A DNA stretch of 64,000 bases, from contig JABMCL010001863.1 in assembly GCA_018857735.1 (NCBI GenBank), positions 124,001 through 188,000 on the forward strand, given 5' to 3'. Source of the stretch: Alviniconcha marisindica (taxonomy: Eukaryota; Mollusca; Gastropoda; Provannidae). The notes beneath the pieces are model-generated. The model had not been told where the DNA came from. It did not search any database and worked only from the letters and a program-made list of their open reading frames with translations. Both the position numbers and the translations under genes were made by a program. Below, in pieces: positions 53,780-64,000 of the stretch; the stretch's first letter is position 1; the number at the start of each line of letters is the position of its first letter.

Positions 53780-56700
53780 ATGGTAAGCGCTTTGTTGGAT
53801 ATTTTAAATAATAATTTTCTACCATTGTTTTGAACAGCACTATGATTGCACATTAAAGATTTAAATACTAGCACAACATGATGGTAGTCTAATCTGAAGG
53901 GGATGGCTTAAGGCATTGGCAGATTTTGGTGGATTTGAGTCGACAAATAAAGTTTCAGTTTATGCCTGTAGTATTGCAAACTTTGTGTGTGCTCCGAGTC
54001 TGACACAGTGAATACTTTGTGTGTGTATGTGTAGATCAGGCCTTGTGTGCATATAATTTATAACTATGTAAGGATCAGGTAAATTGGCAATGTCCACTTT
54101 TAGCCCCGTCCTCAAATGGTATGAGAATGTGCGTGTGTGGACGGAATGAACTTGAAGTATGCACTACGTTGTCCTATCCACATAATTATTAGTTCATTCC
54201 GTGCTATGCCAGTGCTATACACAAGCACGCGCATCCTCAAACCATTTGAGGACAGCGAACCGACGGGGCTAAAAGTGGATATTGCCGCTCTTGTGTGAAT
54301 TTGCCCCCTCACAGCTAGCCACACTCATGTAAAACATGTATTGATGCCTGTATTGATATACCAGCGATCACCTTAACGCAGGCAGGCATAAGCGCAGAAC
54401 ACAGTCCTTCCTACTTGTTTCTGCGCCATGTTTTGACAAATTAAAAGAGAATATTCTGACATTTTTGAAAGATTCACCCTGTGAGTGTGACATGTCTGTT
54501 GCTCAAATTGTCAACCGTAGTGAAAAGTTGGTCGAATATTTAGCCTTGCCCTACTGCTGTGCCAATAAATGGAAATGTGAGTGGGTGTCAGTGTCAGTTG
54601 AGGTGAAAGTGAATGTGAGAAGTTGAAGAAGGAAGGCGTCAGTATGTGGTTGCATAATGTCAGTTTATTTCCATAAAGATTATGTCAGGATATTTTCAGA
54701 TTGCATTGAAATGATCTATAGATTTGAGGGGGGGGGGGGTGATGCCCACTGGTCATGCACCCAGGCCCTTAGTTTTCAGAGTTTTTCCTTGTGAAACAAT
54801 TCCCATGCCTGGAAAGTGGAAATGGAACTACACAAGGTTCCCAGGGTCCTTAAAGGTGCTTACAATATTGCTTTCAAATTGAATTTGCCAAGTTAGGCCT
54901 TATAAGTCCTTATATTTGCATCACGGTCCTCACAACTTTATACAAGTCTAGCTAATACTAAAAATGCACATGGGTAGTTATCAAAGCCTCCCATTTTTCC
55001 AAGTCAGCGACACTGGACGGTTCCACACATTTACTGAATTTCAAAATCGTTCGGACATCGGTTGAGATGATGTCTGATTCTGAAGCAGACGATGCTTTCC
55101 TCCATGTTCATTTAGATCATGTGCAGCTGAAATCACGGTCACAAGATTACACGATAACTTCTGGGTCAGCCATTTGGTTGCAAAAGTTGAACTGTGCAGA
55201 GATGCCAAGAAAATGTTTGATCCAAGATCGCATACCAGGATTTAGGTCTAAAAGATAAGCTGGACAGACACTGCTGGCTTGCAAAATTCAGCTAATTTTT
55301 TGTGTTCCTTACTGTTACAATGGTCCTTACAAAATCTAGTATTGGTCCTTACAAGTCCATATAAGGTCCTTATTTGGCACTAGTCCCAAGTTCCTGGGTA
55401 CCATGCTACAAGTCTTACCTTTTGTGTGTATGTGTGATTGTGCCACGGTTCATGTGTGTGTGTGCCATGGTATGTGTGTGATATTGTTTTAATTGCTGTG
55501 TGTGGTACTTTAATTAATTGTTTTACAAGTATGTGTAATGCGATCTTAAGTTCATTACTATTTTATGATGACATCACAGTTGTTCTATATATATATGACT
55601 TAGTGCCAAAAGGTGCGCAAGAAAAGAGGACAGAGGTACTAGAAAATAAAGTTGACAGGATGTGAGTGAGTAATGCATTTTTTGAATGAACACATGTGAA
55701 GTCATCCACCAATGAAGGGAGAAGGCAGTGCTGCTCTTCGTTCCTGAGAAATTTGACTTTCAGTGTGATTTGTGACAAGATGTTGAACAATACACATTAC
55801 AACAAGCCTACATCACTGTGCTGCTAATCATGCAGTAAACTGTGAAAACCCAACTGATCTTACAAGATGTGATCCACATGAGTATTACCAAGTAAACTGT
55901 TGTTGTTCTGTGTCACACAGGACAGCATGCTACGCATAGTTTGTTGCAATACATAACGTTCAACATACAGCCAATCTTGAACATTTTTAAATGAATAAAA
56001 AGCAACACATTTTGAAATATAAACAGTTAATCTTTAATAGAACAATATGTGACAAGGAAGATTTGATGACTTTTTCCCCTCAAATTTAAGCTTTCTTGAC
56101 ATAAACAGCAAATAATGTAAGAAATATGTTGAACATGACTATTTCAACAAGATGTACAATGGTGTTTGTTTCTTGATGAAAATGATAAATCAGTAACTTT
56201 TTATTGCAGTAGAGTATAAAGACACATAACTATTTCCATGTGAACAGTTTTTGCTGCATTAATTTTGTTGTAGTGGATAGCATAATGTTAAATAGACGAC
56301 ATGGTACTTTGTTTTTCATAACAAAATAAATAATACTTATTATTTAACAAACAAGTAAGTGTTTTGTAAGAGAAAATGGAGCAAGTAAGAGTGAGTGCAA
56401 CTTTTGCTGCTTTTGGGTGTCACAGGAAAACACGCAGCCTGTCAAAAAATGCGTTTCTTGGTCATGTTGACTCGGGTGCCTAGGACAAAAATAGTTAAAC
56501 AGTTAATTTAAAAGTGAAAGAATTAATAATAATAATTAGAAAAAATCGTAATTAATATTACCAAAAAAAAATCACAGCCAAAGAATAATGCTATTAAGAT
56601 CGACACCTTACATTTTTAGAACTCTGGAAGGCAGACAGGCATGGTCACTATGATTATGTCGAACGTTATTATTTCCACAGCTTGTGTTGTAATCGTAATG

Positions 56701-59105
56701 TTCAACATCTAACTTGACGACTTTAACCTGCGTAAATTCGAATTGTCTACCATATATGATGATTTGTTTGAAGACGTAGTTTGTAAACAAAATGAACTGC
56801 GTTAAGCGCAAGCAAAAAATGTAAAGAGTACGATCAGAATATACTGTTTATAACCAATCTGCTGTCGCACATTACGATTTCAACACGCACCCATGTTGTA
56901 AGAAACTCGGTGAAAACAAATTTTTGAAAGCATCTGAACAAACTTTAGATCGACAGCAACAAAAACTCACTCTGTATGCTAACATTCCGATACTTTTAAA
57001 AGATTCGGCATATACCAATATAAATATCGTATAACCGGAAGATTTGACTAAATCTCTGATGAACGTTTAAATAAAGTTGAACGTTACGGTCTTCGAAAAT
57101 ATTACCACACACCTTTCGCATATCAGAACGTCTCTTCCATGCGGCCATGTGCTAAAAGCAAATGACCCAGATGTATAACATGGCTGACCGGAAGTAGTGC
57201 AAAAGCGCAAAAACTTATTTTTTTCCTTTTGCTTGTTTAATACGTTGTTGAACGTTATTTATTGCAACAATTTTATGAAGAATGGCAAAATATATTTTAA
57301 AAACTACCCAGACATTTGGCAGTAAAATAAACATTGGCGCCTGATGCAGTGACGTACCACAGTGACTGGAGTAAAGTTTCGATGAAAGAGAAAGTCCGTT
57401 CTTCACTAGATTGTCTGCGGATGCTGGTCATGAAACATTTCAACACACATAACGTTCGACCGAAGGATATTTCGGAGCCTCTAACTCCAAAAACATAGTG
57501 ATAATCGATTTTATATGCACTGTGTAAAGCGATATCTCCTCTGTGCAAATCGGTGACTGAGGTAATGTTTTGATTCATCATGTACGTGAATGAAAGCATC
57601 GAAAGCACTCACCGTGAGCATGTCCGTTTTCAGGGGTCGAATTTCGTGGCGCTTTTCACTTTCAAAAAATTATATTTCTCCAGCTGCTCCAGATTTGGAG
57701 CTCATATTGTTTCCCTGTAATACTGACCAATTATGAACGCACACACAAAGCAACAACAAGACAAGTGTTTGAAACTGATTTTATTGACAGTCAAAAATCG
57801 GACCCCCCGTTTGCGCACCTTTTGGCACTAAGTCATATATATTTATAACTATAACTATGGTTAAAGTAAGACTCTTTTGTTGGTGGTGTTGTGTTTGTTG
57901 TTCTCTTAACTTTATGTATTATTATTTTACGAGCCTGCCATGACCACAACAAAATTGCCCCTTGTGGGATGATTAAAGTGTTTTTTTTAATTGAATTGAT
58001 TGCTGTCAGCCTACTGAATTTGGGTTCAGTGGTTGATTAAATGCATTGGCTGAATCTTTGGAGTGCTTTTGGTTTAGCCATATCTTAAGTGCCATTGTGA
58101 TAAACATACACAAAGCATTCACATTCACTTATGGTTATACTTTTTATAAAACTTGCAATCATGATTCATGTTCATAATCTGCTAGACAGATTTTTAAGGG
58201 GTATTTTCACTCCTTACTATGAATTTTAAAGCACAATTTTTATGTACAGAGTGATGGTCTAAAGGGTGAATTTGAGGTCTTAGTGTGTGAATAAGCACAG
58301 ACTAAATGGGTTTTGCGAGCCCTGCTCAGTAAGCAGCAACTGTACCTGCCAGCTGATGTTGGTCACAATGTGTAGTCAGTAGTGCATCTAGTTGAAAGAG
58401 ACCTAGGTTTAACAATATGTTTGTATTGTACCTGTATTTGTAGTTTTTGTTAATGCTTTATTATACTTTTTGTCTATTATAGTTTTATAATATTATGTGT
58501 TAACATGCAATTTGTTGTGCAGGGTGCCCACAAGAGTTTTAGGGTGAAGATGAAACTTGCCAAGAAGATTAAGCAAAATAGACCCATCCCACAGTGGGTC
58601 CGCATGAAAACAGGCAATACCATCAGGTGAGATTGTGAATTAAATTTCTAATTAGACTTCTAACTCACATGTTTAATGCATATTTTATGCAGTTCAGAAT
58701 GCTGCATATTCATGTGCATTTTTTTAGATCATGACAATGTGTGCGCAAAAATTGAAGGGCTGATTTTCCTGACTAGCTACCAACGGGAATAAATGTAGAA
58801 AGGAGTACAGCAGTGCTTTCTTTGCTTGAACTGTCTTTCCTTGCCCTGCTTTTCAATAACTAAAAATAGCAATCTGTCCTGACAGGAAAACAGCAATATT
58901 TACTGATTTCACTTTCGCAACACTGTTTTACTGATTTCACTTTATTGTTGATTTTTTCCTGATCTGCATGAAACAGACTGAGAGCAGAGTAAATGTAAAA
59001 GTGGTAGCAAGATGCAATATTTTGCTCTTTTTTTCAAAAGGGGAAACAAAAAGTTATGATAGACACTGACAACTGATAGTACTAGAGCCAAGTCTCTCTC
59101 TCTGG

Positions 59106-59201
<96 letters not shown>

Positions 59202-59606
59202 AGCATGTATGACCTTGCACTTGCAGTAAGCCCACCAGCAAAAAATTAAAAAACAAACAAACATTGGTGTTAACCATTTGCATGATGTTGAGTTCTGTGC
59301 AAAAGGGGCTTCAGCTGGGTGTTGACAGAATTTAATCACGATAGGTAGACCTAGTTACATCTAGACTAAAGAACTAGGATAAAACTATTGATGGCAGATG
59401 CTCACTGGAATGGAGGGACCTTGTGTGTAGGACAGCAGCATGGTCATGCAGAAGGGAGGGCATGCAGGGAGTTTTGGGGCTGGTCAGATCGTCTCTTTTC
59501 ACATTTTATATGTTTTTGTTTGTTTGGTTTTAGTAATAATGCCCTTCTTGCTTTCAGGTACAATGCCAAGAGGCGTCACTGGCGCAGAACCAAGCTCAAG
59601 ATGTAA
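53780..59606 (+). CDS. RPL39: 60S ribosomal protein L39 (eL39), three exons
   Basis: Small basic protein of the large ribosomal subunit that lines the exit tunnel. Exon 1 (53,780-53,782) is just the ATG before gtaagc. Exon 2 (58,523-58,626) gives [19 protein letters not shown] and [15 protein letters not shown]. Exon 3 (59,558-59,606) gives [15 protein letters not shown] and stop. The spliced product is 51 residues, the usual length of eL39, and both junctions keep phase (0, then 2). The core [15 protein letters not shown] and RRHWRRTKL is invariant in the family. A polyadenylation signal, AATAAA, lies at 59,620-59,625. The first intron (4.7 kb) is large for this gene. Confidence 0.98.
54085..54295. 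mobile_element. Foldback/MITE-like hairpin in RPL39 intron 1
   Basis: Left gtccacttttagccccgtcc and tcaaatggtatgagaatg face the reverse complement on the right (catcctcaaaccatttgagg, cggggctaaaagtgga). Inner arms cggaatgaact and agttcattccg also pair. The right arm carries extra bases. No obvious target duplication. Confidence 0.8.
54730..54825. repeat. Dispersed repeat, copy 2 of 2
   Basis: A G-run, then catgcacccaggcccttagt, ttcagagttttt and caattcccatgcctgg, matching 33,165-33,250. Confidence 0.6.
56442..57148 (-). CDS. Candidate tiny spliced gene inside RPL39 intron 1, unassigned
   Basis: On the minus strand, an ETS-type accggaagt site (57,187-57,195) precedes ATG at 57,148, opening [15 protein letters not shown] donor (G|gtaata at 57,105) joins in phase to a strong acceptor (tatttttgtcctag at 56,480), giving [12 protein letters not shown] and stop at 56,442: 26 basic residues. 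An alternative donor (AAG|gtgtgt) and a possible 12-base microexon at about 56,620 (acceptor tctgccttccag, donor gtaagg) would give other products. No family was recognised; it is close to RPL41 in size and charge only. Confidence 0.3.
57613..57720 (-). other. Second minus-strand exon-like segment in the RPL39 intron
   Basis: Reads [15 protein letters not shown] up to a strong donor (ACG|gtgagt, 57,612). Upstream in the same frame is [11 protein letters not shown], separated from it by a TAA. A good acceptor (gatttgcacag) follows near 57,541, opening an 80-codon frame. This suggests a degraded or alternative transcript; function unknown. Confidence 0.25.
58523..58626 (+). CDS. RPL39: RPL39 exon 2
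   Basis: Acceptor ttgtgcag, 104 bases, donor AG|gtgaga in phase 2. It covers residues 2-35, starting [11 protein letters not shown] and ending KTGNTI, with the Arg codon split across the junction. Confidence 0.98.
59095..59199. repeat. (CT)n and (CA)n in RPL39 intron 2
   Basis: (CT)n at 59,093-59,162, interrupted twice, followed by (CA)n at 59,162-59,199. The remaining intron 2 sequence shows nothing I can name; no snoRNA boxes could be assigned with confidence. Confidence 0.97.
59558..59606 (+). CDS. RPL39: RPL39 exon 3 and stop
   Basis: Acceptor ttgctttcag. The split Arg is followed by [15 protein letters not shown] and TAA. The last residues differ slightly from the vertebrate KLGL ending. 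Confidence 0.98.
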
Positions 59607-59619
59607 AGCTTCCTGTTCA

Positions 59620-59625
59620 AATAAA
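59620..59625 (+). terminator. RPL39 polyadenylation signal
   Basis: Canonical AATAAA 14 bases after the stop codon, giving a very short 3' UTR, as usual for ribosomal protein genes. Confidence 0.85.
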
Positions 59626-59887
59626 AAATTCACTGATTATAACATCTCAAAGATCTTCAAATGTACATGGTCTAGTTTTTTATGCCAACATTGTGAATCC
59701 AAATTGCTTTCATGCCAACAATATATGAGACATTCATGTCACTGTTTTGGATTGTCCACAAATGAAGATTATTAAAGATGTTTTAAACAGTGCTTGAAGA
59801 GCTTTGTGTTTCGTTTGAGCAGTCAGCTTGCCGTGTGTAAGAGATGCTATTAATTGACATGTCTGAATTTTAATTATCAGACCACAA

Positions 59888-61010
59888 TTACCCAATCATT
59901 GCAGACAAGACAACCACACTTTCCACCATCTTTTTGCCCACCAGTTCAGAACCATAGTCGATGACAGTCATTGAATTACTGATCACATACCATTCAAACA
60001 TGATACCAACATCCATGACATGCTGGTGCGATCTCTGCTGCGTCAACCAACCCCAAGAACACCAGGGATGACTCCATGCAATCAAGCAAAATGTGGAACA
60101 TGTTCTTTCATCTGCACCAGCACCAACATTACTGGCCCTAAGTTCACGAAACAGTTCAACTGCCTGACATACAACATTGTATATATTTTTCATTGCACTG
60201 AGATCCACTCAACTCTACATTGGTGAAACTGGACACACCTTTGACGCACGCAATGTTTTAATATCTGCAAAGTGTTCTTTGAAGCGGGTGCTTCAAAGAA
60301 CACTGCAGATATTAAAACACTGGAGACAAACCTGATGCTAATCACTTAAAACTGACCACAACATTCACATAAAAGGACTGGCTTCTCCATACAGATGGTG
60401 CGAATGACAGAGAAGACATGGATTCACACCTGATTTTTTAAATATAGCAGCTGAAAAATGGGTGGAATGAATGAAACACTATAACATCACTTGGCTGGTG
60501 TCTACTTAGACCTTATGTGGCTGTAAATATGCTGTTGAATATGTAGGCTTTTTTCCCTCTCACTCCCTTCACTGTAGCCTACTATAGTCATGCAGATGTG
60601 TTAAGAGTGTATGTCCACATGTGTAGTGCACTCTCCCTCGTTGTTTTGTTTTCACATAAAGGACTGGCTTCTCTTTACAGCGTGAATGACAAAAAAGACA
60701 TTGAATCACACTTGACTGATAAACTTGGCAGCAGGAAGCCAGGTGGAATGAATGACAGACTATAACCATACTTGGCTGGTGTCTATATTTAGACCATACA
60801 TGGCTGTAAATATGCTGTTGAATATGTAGGATTCCTCCAAACACTGGACAGGAAAACAACATGGCTCGACGAAAAACATTTAAGTGATTTAGCTTTTCAA
60901 CTCATTTTTCATGTTTTCCACTGTTTAAGTGTCATTTTGTAGTTTACCCAAAAATCTGCAGATTGTGTTTTTGTCTTAATAAATAGCATTCTTTTGAACC
61001 TTTTATGTGT
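59888..61010 (+). mobile_element. Penelope-like element remnant with GIY-YIG end
   Basis: Reads DMLVRSLLRQPTPRTPGMTP, CNQAKCGTCSFICTSTNIT and GPKFTKQFNCLTYNIVYIFHC, then after a one-base frameshift QLYIGETGHTFDARNV: the cysteine-containing linker and GIY-YIG endonuclease start typical of Penelope-like elements. An inverted duplication (60,254-60,319) interrupts it. Two diverged copies of ggactggcttctc...gaatgaca (60,380 and 60,663) and the terminal block with aataaatagcattcttttga follow. Non-functional. Confidence 0.75.
60254..60319. repeat. Near-perfect 31-bp hairpin
   Basis: tgttttaatatctgca and gtgttctttgaagc on the left pair with gcttcaaagaacac and tgcagatattaaaaca on the right, with two extra A in the left arm and a loop of about 3-4 bases. 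Confidence 0.92.
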
Positions 61011-61224
61011 AACTAATCACATGGTTTAGCAATGAGATGATAATGATGATGAAGTGATACTTAATGTCCTCAGATGTCGGCTGAGATATTAGGGACAAGC
61101 TGAGACCAATGCCAAAGCATGGTTCAATAAATCTTTACATCCATGGAAGCCAGAAGGCTTGTTAGGACGGACAGCCCAGGACGGCCACCTCGACACAGCT
61201 CCTGAACTATGACAATGAGATGTT

Positions 61225-61688
61225 GTTGATCGCTTTTATATAGTGCTATTAGTATTATCCGCTTTCGAGCAGACTCGCTGCGCCCGGATGTGATTATACA
61301 TGAGTGAATAGCTTTTTTATTGTGCGTTTTTGAATATCCACCAAAGTGGTGTGCTTACAGCTCTGGCATGGCTGGTGCCACATGAAACTGCTGCCATCTC
61401 ACCATGTTCTGTGTATACAAATTACCATGCACCATGTCACTTCATGCAAAGCCACACACATAAGGTGCATGCGAGTTTAGCTGTAACCTGCACTTTTGGC
61501 AGAATGACTGGGGTCTTTTATGTGCTACTGCGGTAACGCGGGGGTGGAACAGATACCGAAATAAGAGTCGGCACAGAAAGTTGACCCTGGAGAAGAAAAT
61601 TCTCCCGCTGCTCCTGCAGGGATTCAAAACTGTGACCTTTTGACCACAAGTCTGGCACTCTAACCACTGAGCTATCCCCACTCCCTGA
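61225..61688 (-). mobile_element. tRNA-headed SINE, nearly full length
   Basis: On the minus strand the head at 61,688-61,615 shows box A-like TAGCTCAGTGGTTAGAGTGC and box B-like GTTTTGAATCC. The body has the blocks shared with 14,395-14,708 and 36,950-37,190. It is not a tRNA gene: the acceptor arms do not pair and the sequence continues as the SINE body. Confidence 0.85.
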
Positions 61689-62379
61689 GATAAAGACAGC
61701 AGTAACCATGCAGGATATTGCCAAAGTACACCAGAGAACATATGAAACATTTCTGCACATGTCTGTGTCGGCATGTGCATGCAAGTCAGACGGGTCTTCC
61801 ATCTGTTGTAATGTGCTATGCAGACTTCACAGTTTAACAATTTCATTGGTGGGTGTTCAGTTTGCCGAGTCATTTAGCCATCTTGTCACCAAAATATATT
61901 TTGATTTGGACATGCATTTTAGGTGTAACTGACGCTTGTTTACAGTACCCCTCACTCAGTTGTGAGTTGGAAAGGTGATGAAAAATCTTGCCAGTGGGAT
62001 AGATTACATTTTAAATCCAGTTTTTAGTTTTTGAGTAGGCTAACATTTTAGATTGTAGCTTGTCTTTCAGCATACAGTAATTTTCTTTTTTTTAGAACAG
62101 TGGAAAGCGGATCTCAATTACACACTCCAGTGCAGAGTGTTGTGAATGTGTGTTTACGTGTGAGTGTGTATGCAGAGATGAAACTTGTATTCTTGCACGC
62201 AAATGTGCACACATTTTTCGTATGTTCCCCAATCCACTTTGGCAGTATTCTGCATGGTTACTCCAGTGTCTTTATCTCATTGTTTACATTACAGTGGCAG
62301 TTGGGTAAAAGGAGCGTCTGATGAGTGGTGGTGCCTGGTGAATGCAAAACTTGCTTCAAAAATCTGAAACAAAATGACT

Positions 62380-62660
62380 GCTAGTGTTCTAAAACAAGAT
62401 CCAAATGTAAAAAGGTTCAAACGAACGCTTACTTATTTTGACACGGACACAGTATGCAAATTTTCGGGGAAATTTTCAAATGTAATTGTCAAGCCACAAA
62501 ACGACACTTAAACAACATTGAACAGATAAAAGGTTAAAAACGAAAAATGCTTGGAAGATTGTTGACATATAACAGGTGTTAACACTTGTATTCCCCAACC
62601 TAATAGGTGTTAACACCTATTATACATCATTGTCATGCCAACAATCTTCCAAGCACTGAA
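62380..62660. mobile_element. Penelope-associated terminal fragment with hairpin
   Basis: gttctaaaacaagatccaaa and aaaaggttcaaacgaacg match the left arm of the foldback at 33,747. At 62,549-62,656, tgcttggaagattgttg and its reverse complement enclose the perfect palindrome aataggtgttaacacctatt (about 62,600-62,620). Confidence 0.7.
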
Positions 62661-63290
62661 CAAGTGACAAAAACTCAGCCAAAACAAGACTGCATTTCAG
62701 TTTCTCAGACAAGTTGGTTGTTGCTGAAAGTAAATGACATGTTTTAAAAATCTGAATTTTTGCACTTTTTCTCACTGTAGGGTAGGGAAAGTTGTCAGTG
62801 GCGACATGAAAAAGCTGTTTTGGGTGAGAAAGGGAAGTAAACTGTAACTGTAATACAGATATGGTTAAGTCAAAAATGCTTACGTCAAACTTCACTTAAG
62901 TTGAAGCTTTTTTTATTTTTTGACCAAAGCTGCTCTTTGTATGACTTGATTTGACAATGGACAAGTTGAATTTCAATTAAGTCAAACATGTTTTCTCACT
63001 CAAATAAGTTGAAGCCACTGCGCCCAGATTCCTCACTTAGCTGCTGGCCCGCTACAAGCTTTACAACATAAATCTTATAGGCAGGTGGCGGTTCAGGTTG
63101 CATGTTACTGTTTTCGCCAGTATTGGTAAGCAGTTTATTATGTGAATGCTTTGTCACAATAGGTTTGCAGATCACGTTTCTGGCATACCAGCTCTTGACC
63201 CTCCCTCAACAGGATGAGCCTTTATAAAGTGCAGTGTGTGACAGCTGGGAAAAGTGTGTGCACACACTGCACTTTATTATTATGATTATT

Positions 63291-63335
63291 ATTATTGATC
63301 ACTAGTATATTTATTATTATTATTATTATTATTGG
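63291..63335. repeat. (ATT)n microsatellite
   Basis: Short ATT runs at 63,276-63,293 and 63,311-63,334 separated by gatcactagtata. A SINE 3' fragment (ctctcaagcagactcactgc, tttttatagtgcattttct) follows at 63,350-63,450. Confidence 0.85.
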
Positions 63336-63469
63336 TCACTAGTATACGGAAATATTTCTGCTCTCAAGCAGACTCACTGCACTCATGTCGCATGTGATCC
63401 TGAGTGAGTGACTACATCCTTTTCTTCTTTTTTATAGTGCATTTTCTCCTAGACAGGTCAACTTCCAAT

Positions 63470-64000
63470 TCAGTGATGGGGCGACCATCCCCAACGTGGC
63501 GTGTTCACAGGTGGCGGATAGTGGGAAGACCCCCAGATATTGAGGGTTAGCTGTGAACTAAGCCAGCTTGCTGGACGAATAAGCAGTCATGCACCTAAAC
63601 TGGCGGTGCTCCTACTAGGACGGGGTGGGGTAGCAGGTGGCTCTGCTACACCTAAACAAATGCCTCATGTGTCCATTGAGGGGATCATCAGTGAACACAG
63701 GTCGCTATAAGCCCTAGCTACGGGGTGGGATCCCCGGACCCCCCCCCCCCCCCCCTCCCCTCTTGCTCCCAGGACAGGAGCTAAGTTCGAGGTAACCCCG
63801 ACATAAAACCTAGAGGGCTGAAGATGGAGGTACTGAGCTACTGGCGTTCTCCAGAAAATCACGGTACCATGGACAACTTGAAAAATACCAGGAGTACATT
63901 GACAGACAGCTGCGACATGACTGACGCTTGCCCACTGAGGACCCTCCAGGCTGGAGCAGCGTCGAGCTCCGAGCCTCAAGGAGCCCACCATCAGATACTG
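63470..64000 (+). mobile_element. GC-rich block, possible retrotransposon 5' region cut by the window edge
   Basis: Markedly GC-richer than the surroundings, with cgtgttcacaggtggcggat, a C-run at 63,740-63,756 and gctgaagatggaggtactga. It looks like the 5' UTR of a non-LTR element or a long SINE body. No protein was seen before the window ends. Assignment is by composition only. Confidence 0.35.

Larger units (their letters stand above)
55592..57840. mobile_element. 2.25-kb segment bounded by 30-bp perfect inverted repeats
   Basis: The left end (about 55,592-55,620) reads gacttagtgccaaaagg and then tgcgcaa after an AT run; the right end (about 57,811-57,840) is its exact reverse complement. 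Both are flanked by tatata, so a target duplication cannot be separated from the AT repeat. No transposase was recognised. The interior has several splice-like signals on the minus strand. Either a non-autonomous DNA transposon carrying a captured gene fragment, or an inverted duplication. Confidence 0.6.

Noticed and set aside
59388..59775. Long frames over RPL39 exon 3
   Set aside because: They are in other frames or extend through the intron. Only the 15-codon RPL39 end is real.
61615..61688. tRNA gene
   Set aside because: Boxes A and B are recognisable, but the arms do not form a cloverleaf and the sequence is the head of a SINE. The same holds for 48,940-49,012.

Overview
This is animal nuclear DNA, most likely from a mollusc and probably a gastropod. 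The reasons are AT-rich intron sequence, many long GT/CA/GA/TA microsatellites, tRNA-headed SINEs, several non-LTR retrotransposon fragments and a Penelope-like fragment, and two intron-rich genes with animal splice signals. The gastropod assignment is inference. Nothing bacterial, viral or plasmid-like was seen.

Two genes dominate and are arranged head to head. On the minus strand, from about 52,974 down to about 1,860 or lower, lies a roughly 51-kb gene for a cytosolic carboxypeptidase of the CCP2/CCP3 (AGBL2/AGBL3) type, a zinc enzyme that removes glutamates from tubulin and other proteins. I placed 21 well-supported exons and two or three probable C-terminal ones. From exon 6 to exon 21 every junction keeps phase. 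The catalytic core (exons 13-19) carries the HPGE zinc motif, the [15 protein letters not shown] region, CDLHGHS and the catalytic glutamate of YTME. An unusually large Ser/Asp/Glu-rich exon of about 550 codons lies between the N-terminal blocks and the conserved VPRLREP region. On the plus strand, 53,780-59,606, is ribosomal protein L39 (RPL39) in three exons, with a terminal-oligopyrimidine start. The two starts are about 0.8 kb apart.

Layout: 1-1,850, 3' region of the carboxypeptidase gene; 1,860-8,600, C-terminal exons with tandem repeats; 8,600-13,600, one intron filled with minisatellites; 13,600-25,700, catalytic exons; 25,500-34,300, conserved pre-catalytic exons and a LINE copy with target-site duplication; 37,250-38,916, the acidic giant exon; 41,396-45,167, N-terminal exons; 45,200-49,600, a decayed LINE interrupted by a SINE; 52,930, first coding exon; 53,100-53,780, shared promoter region; 53,780-59,606, RPL39, whose 4.7-kb first intron holds an inverted-repeat-bounded 2.25-kb segment with its own candidate promoter and exons; 59,888-64,000, Penelope-like remnant, SINE pieces, foldback sequences and a GC-rich block.

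The most unusual signal is that several introns of the carboxypeptidase gene hold minisatellites whose unit contains the 3' splice site of the next exon plus its first bases. Exon 13 (48-bp unit, about 14 copies) and exon 18 (62-bp unit, about 9 copies) are clear. Exon 21 is an older decayed case, and a C-terminal exon at 1,955 shares mainly the acceptor. Each of these exons is therefore preceded by a series of decoy acceptors.
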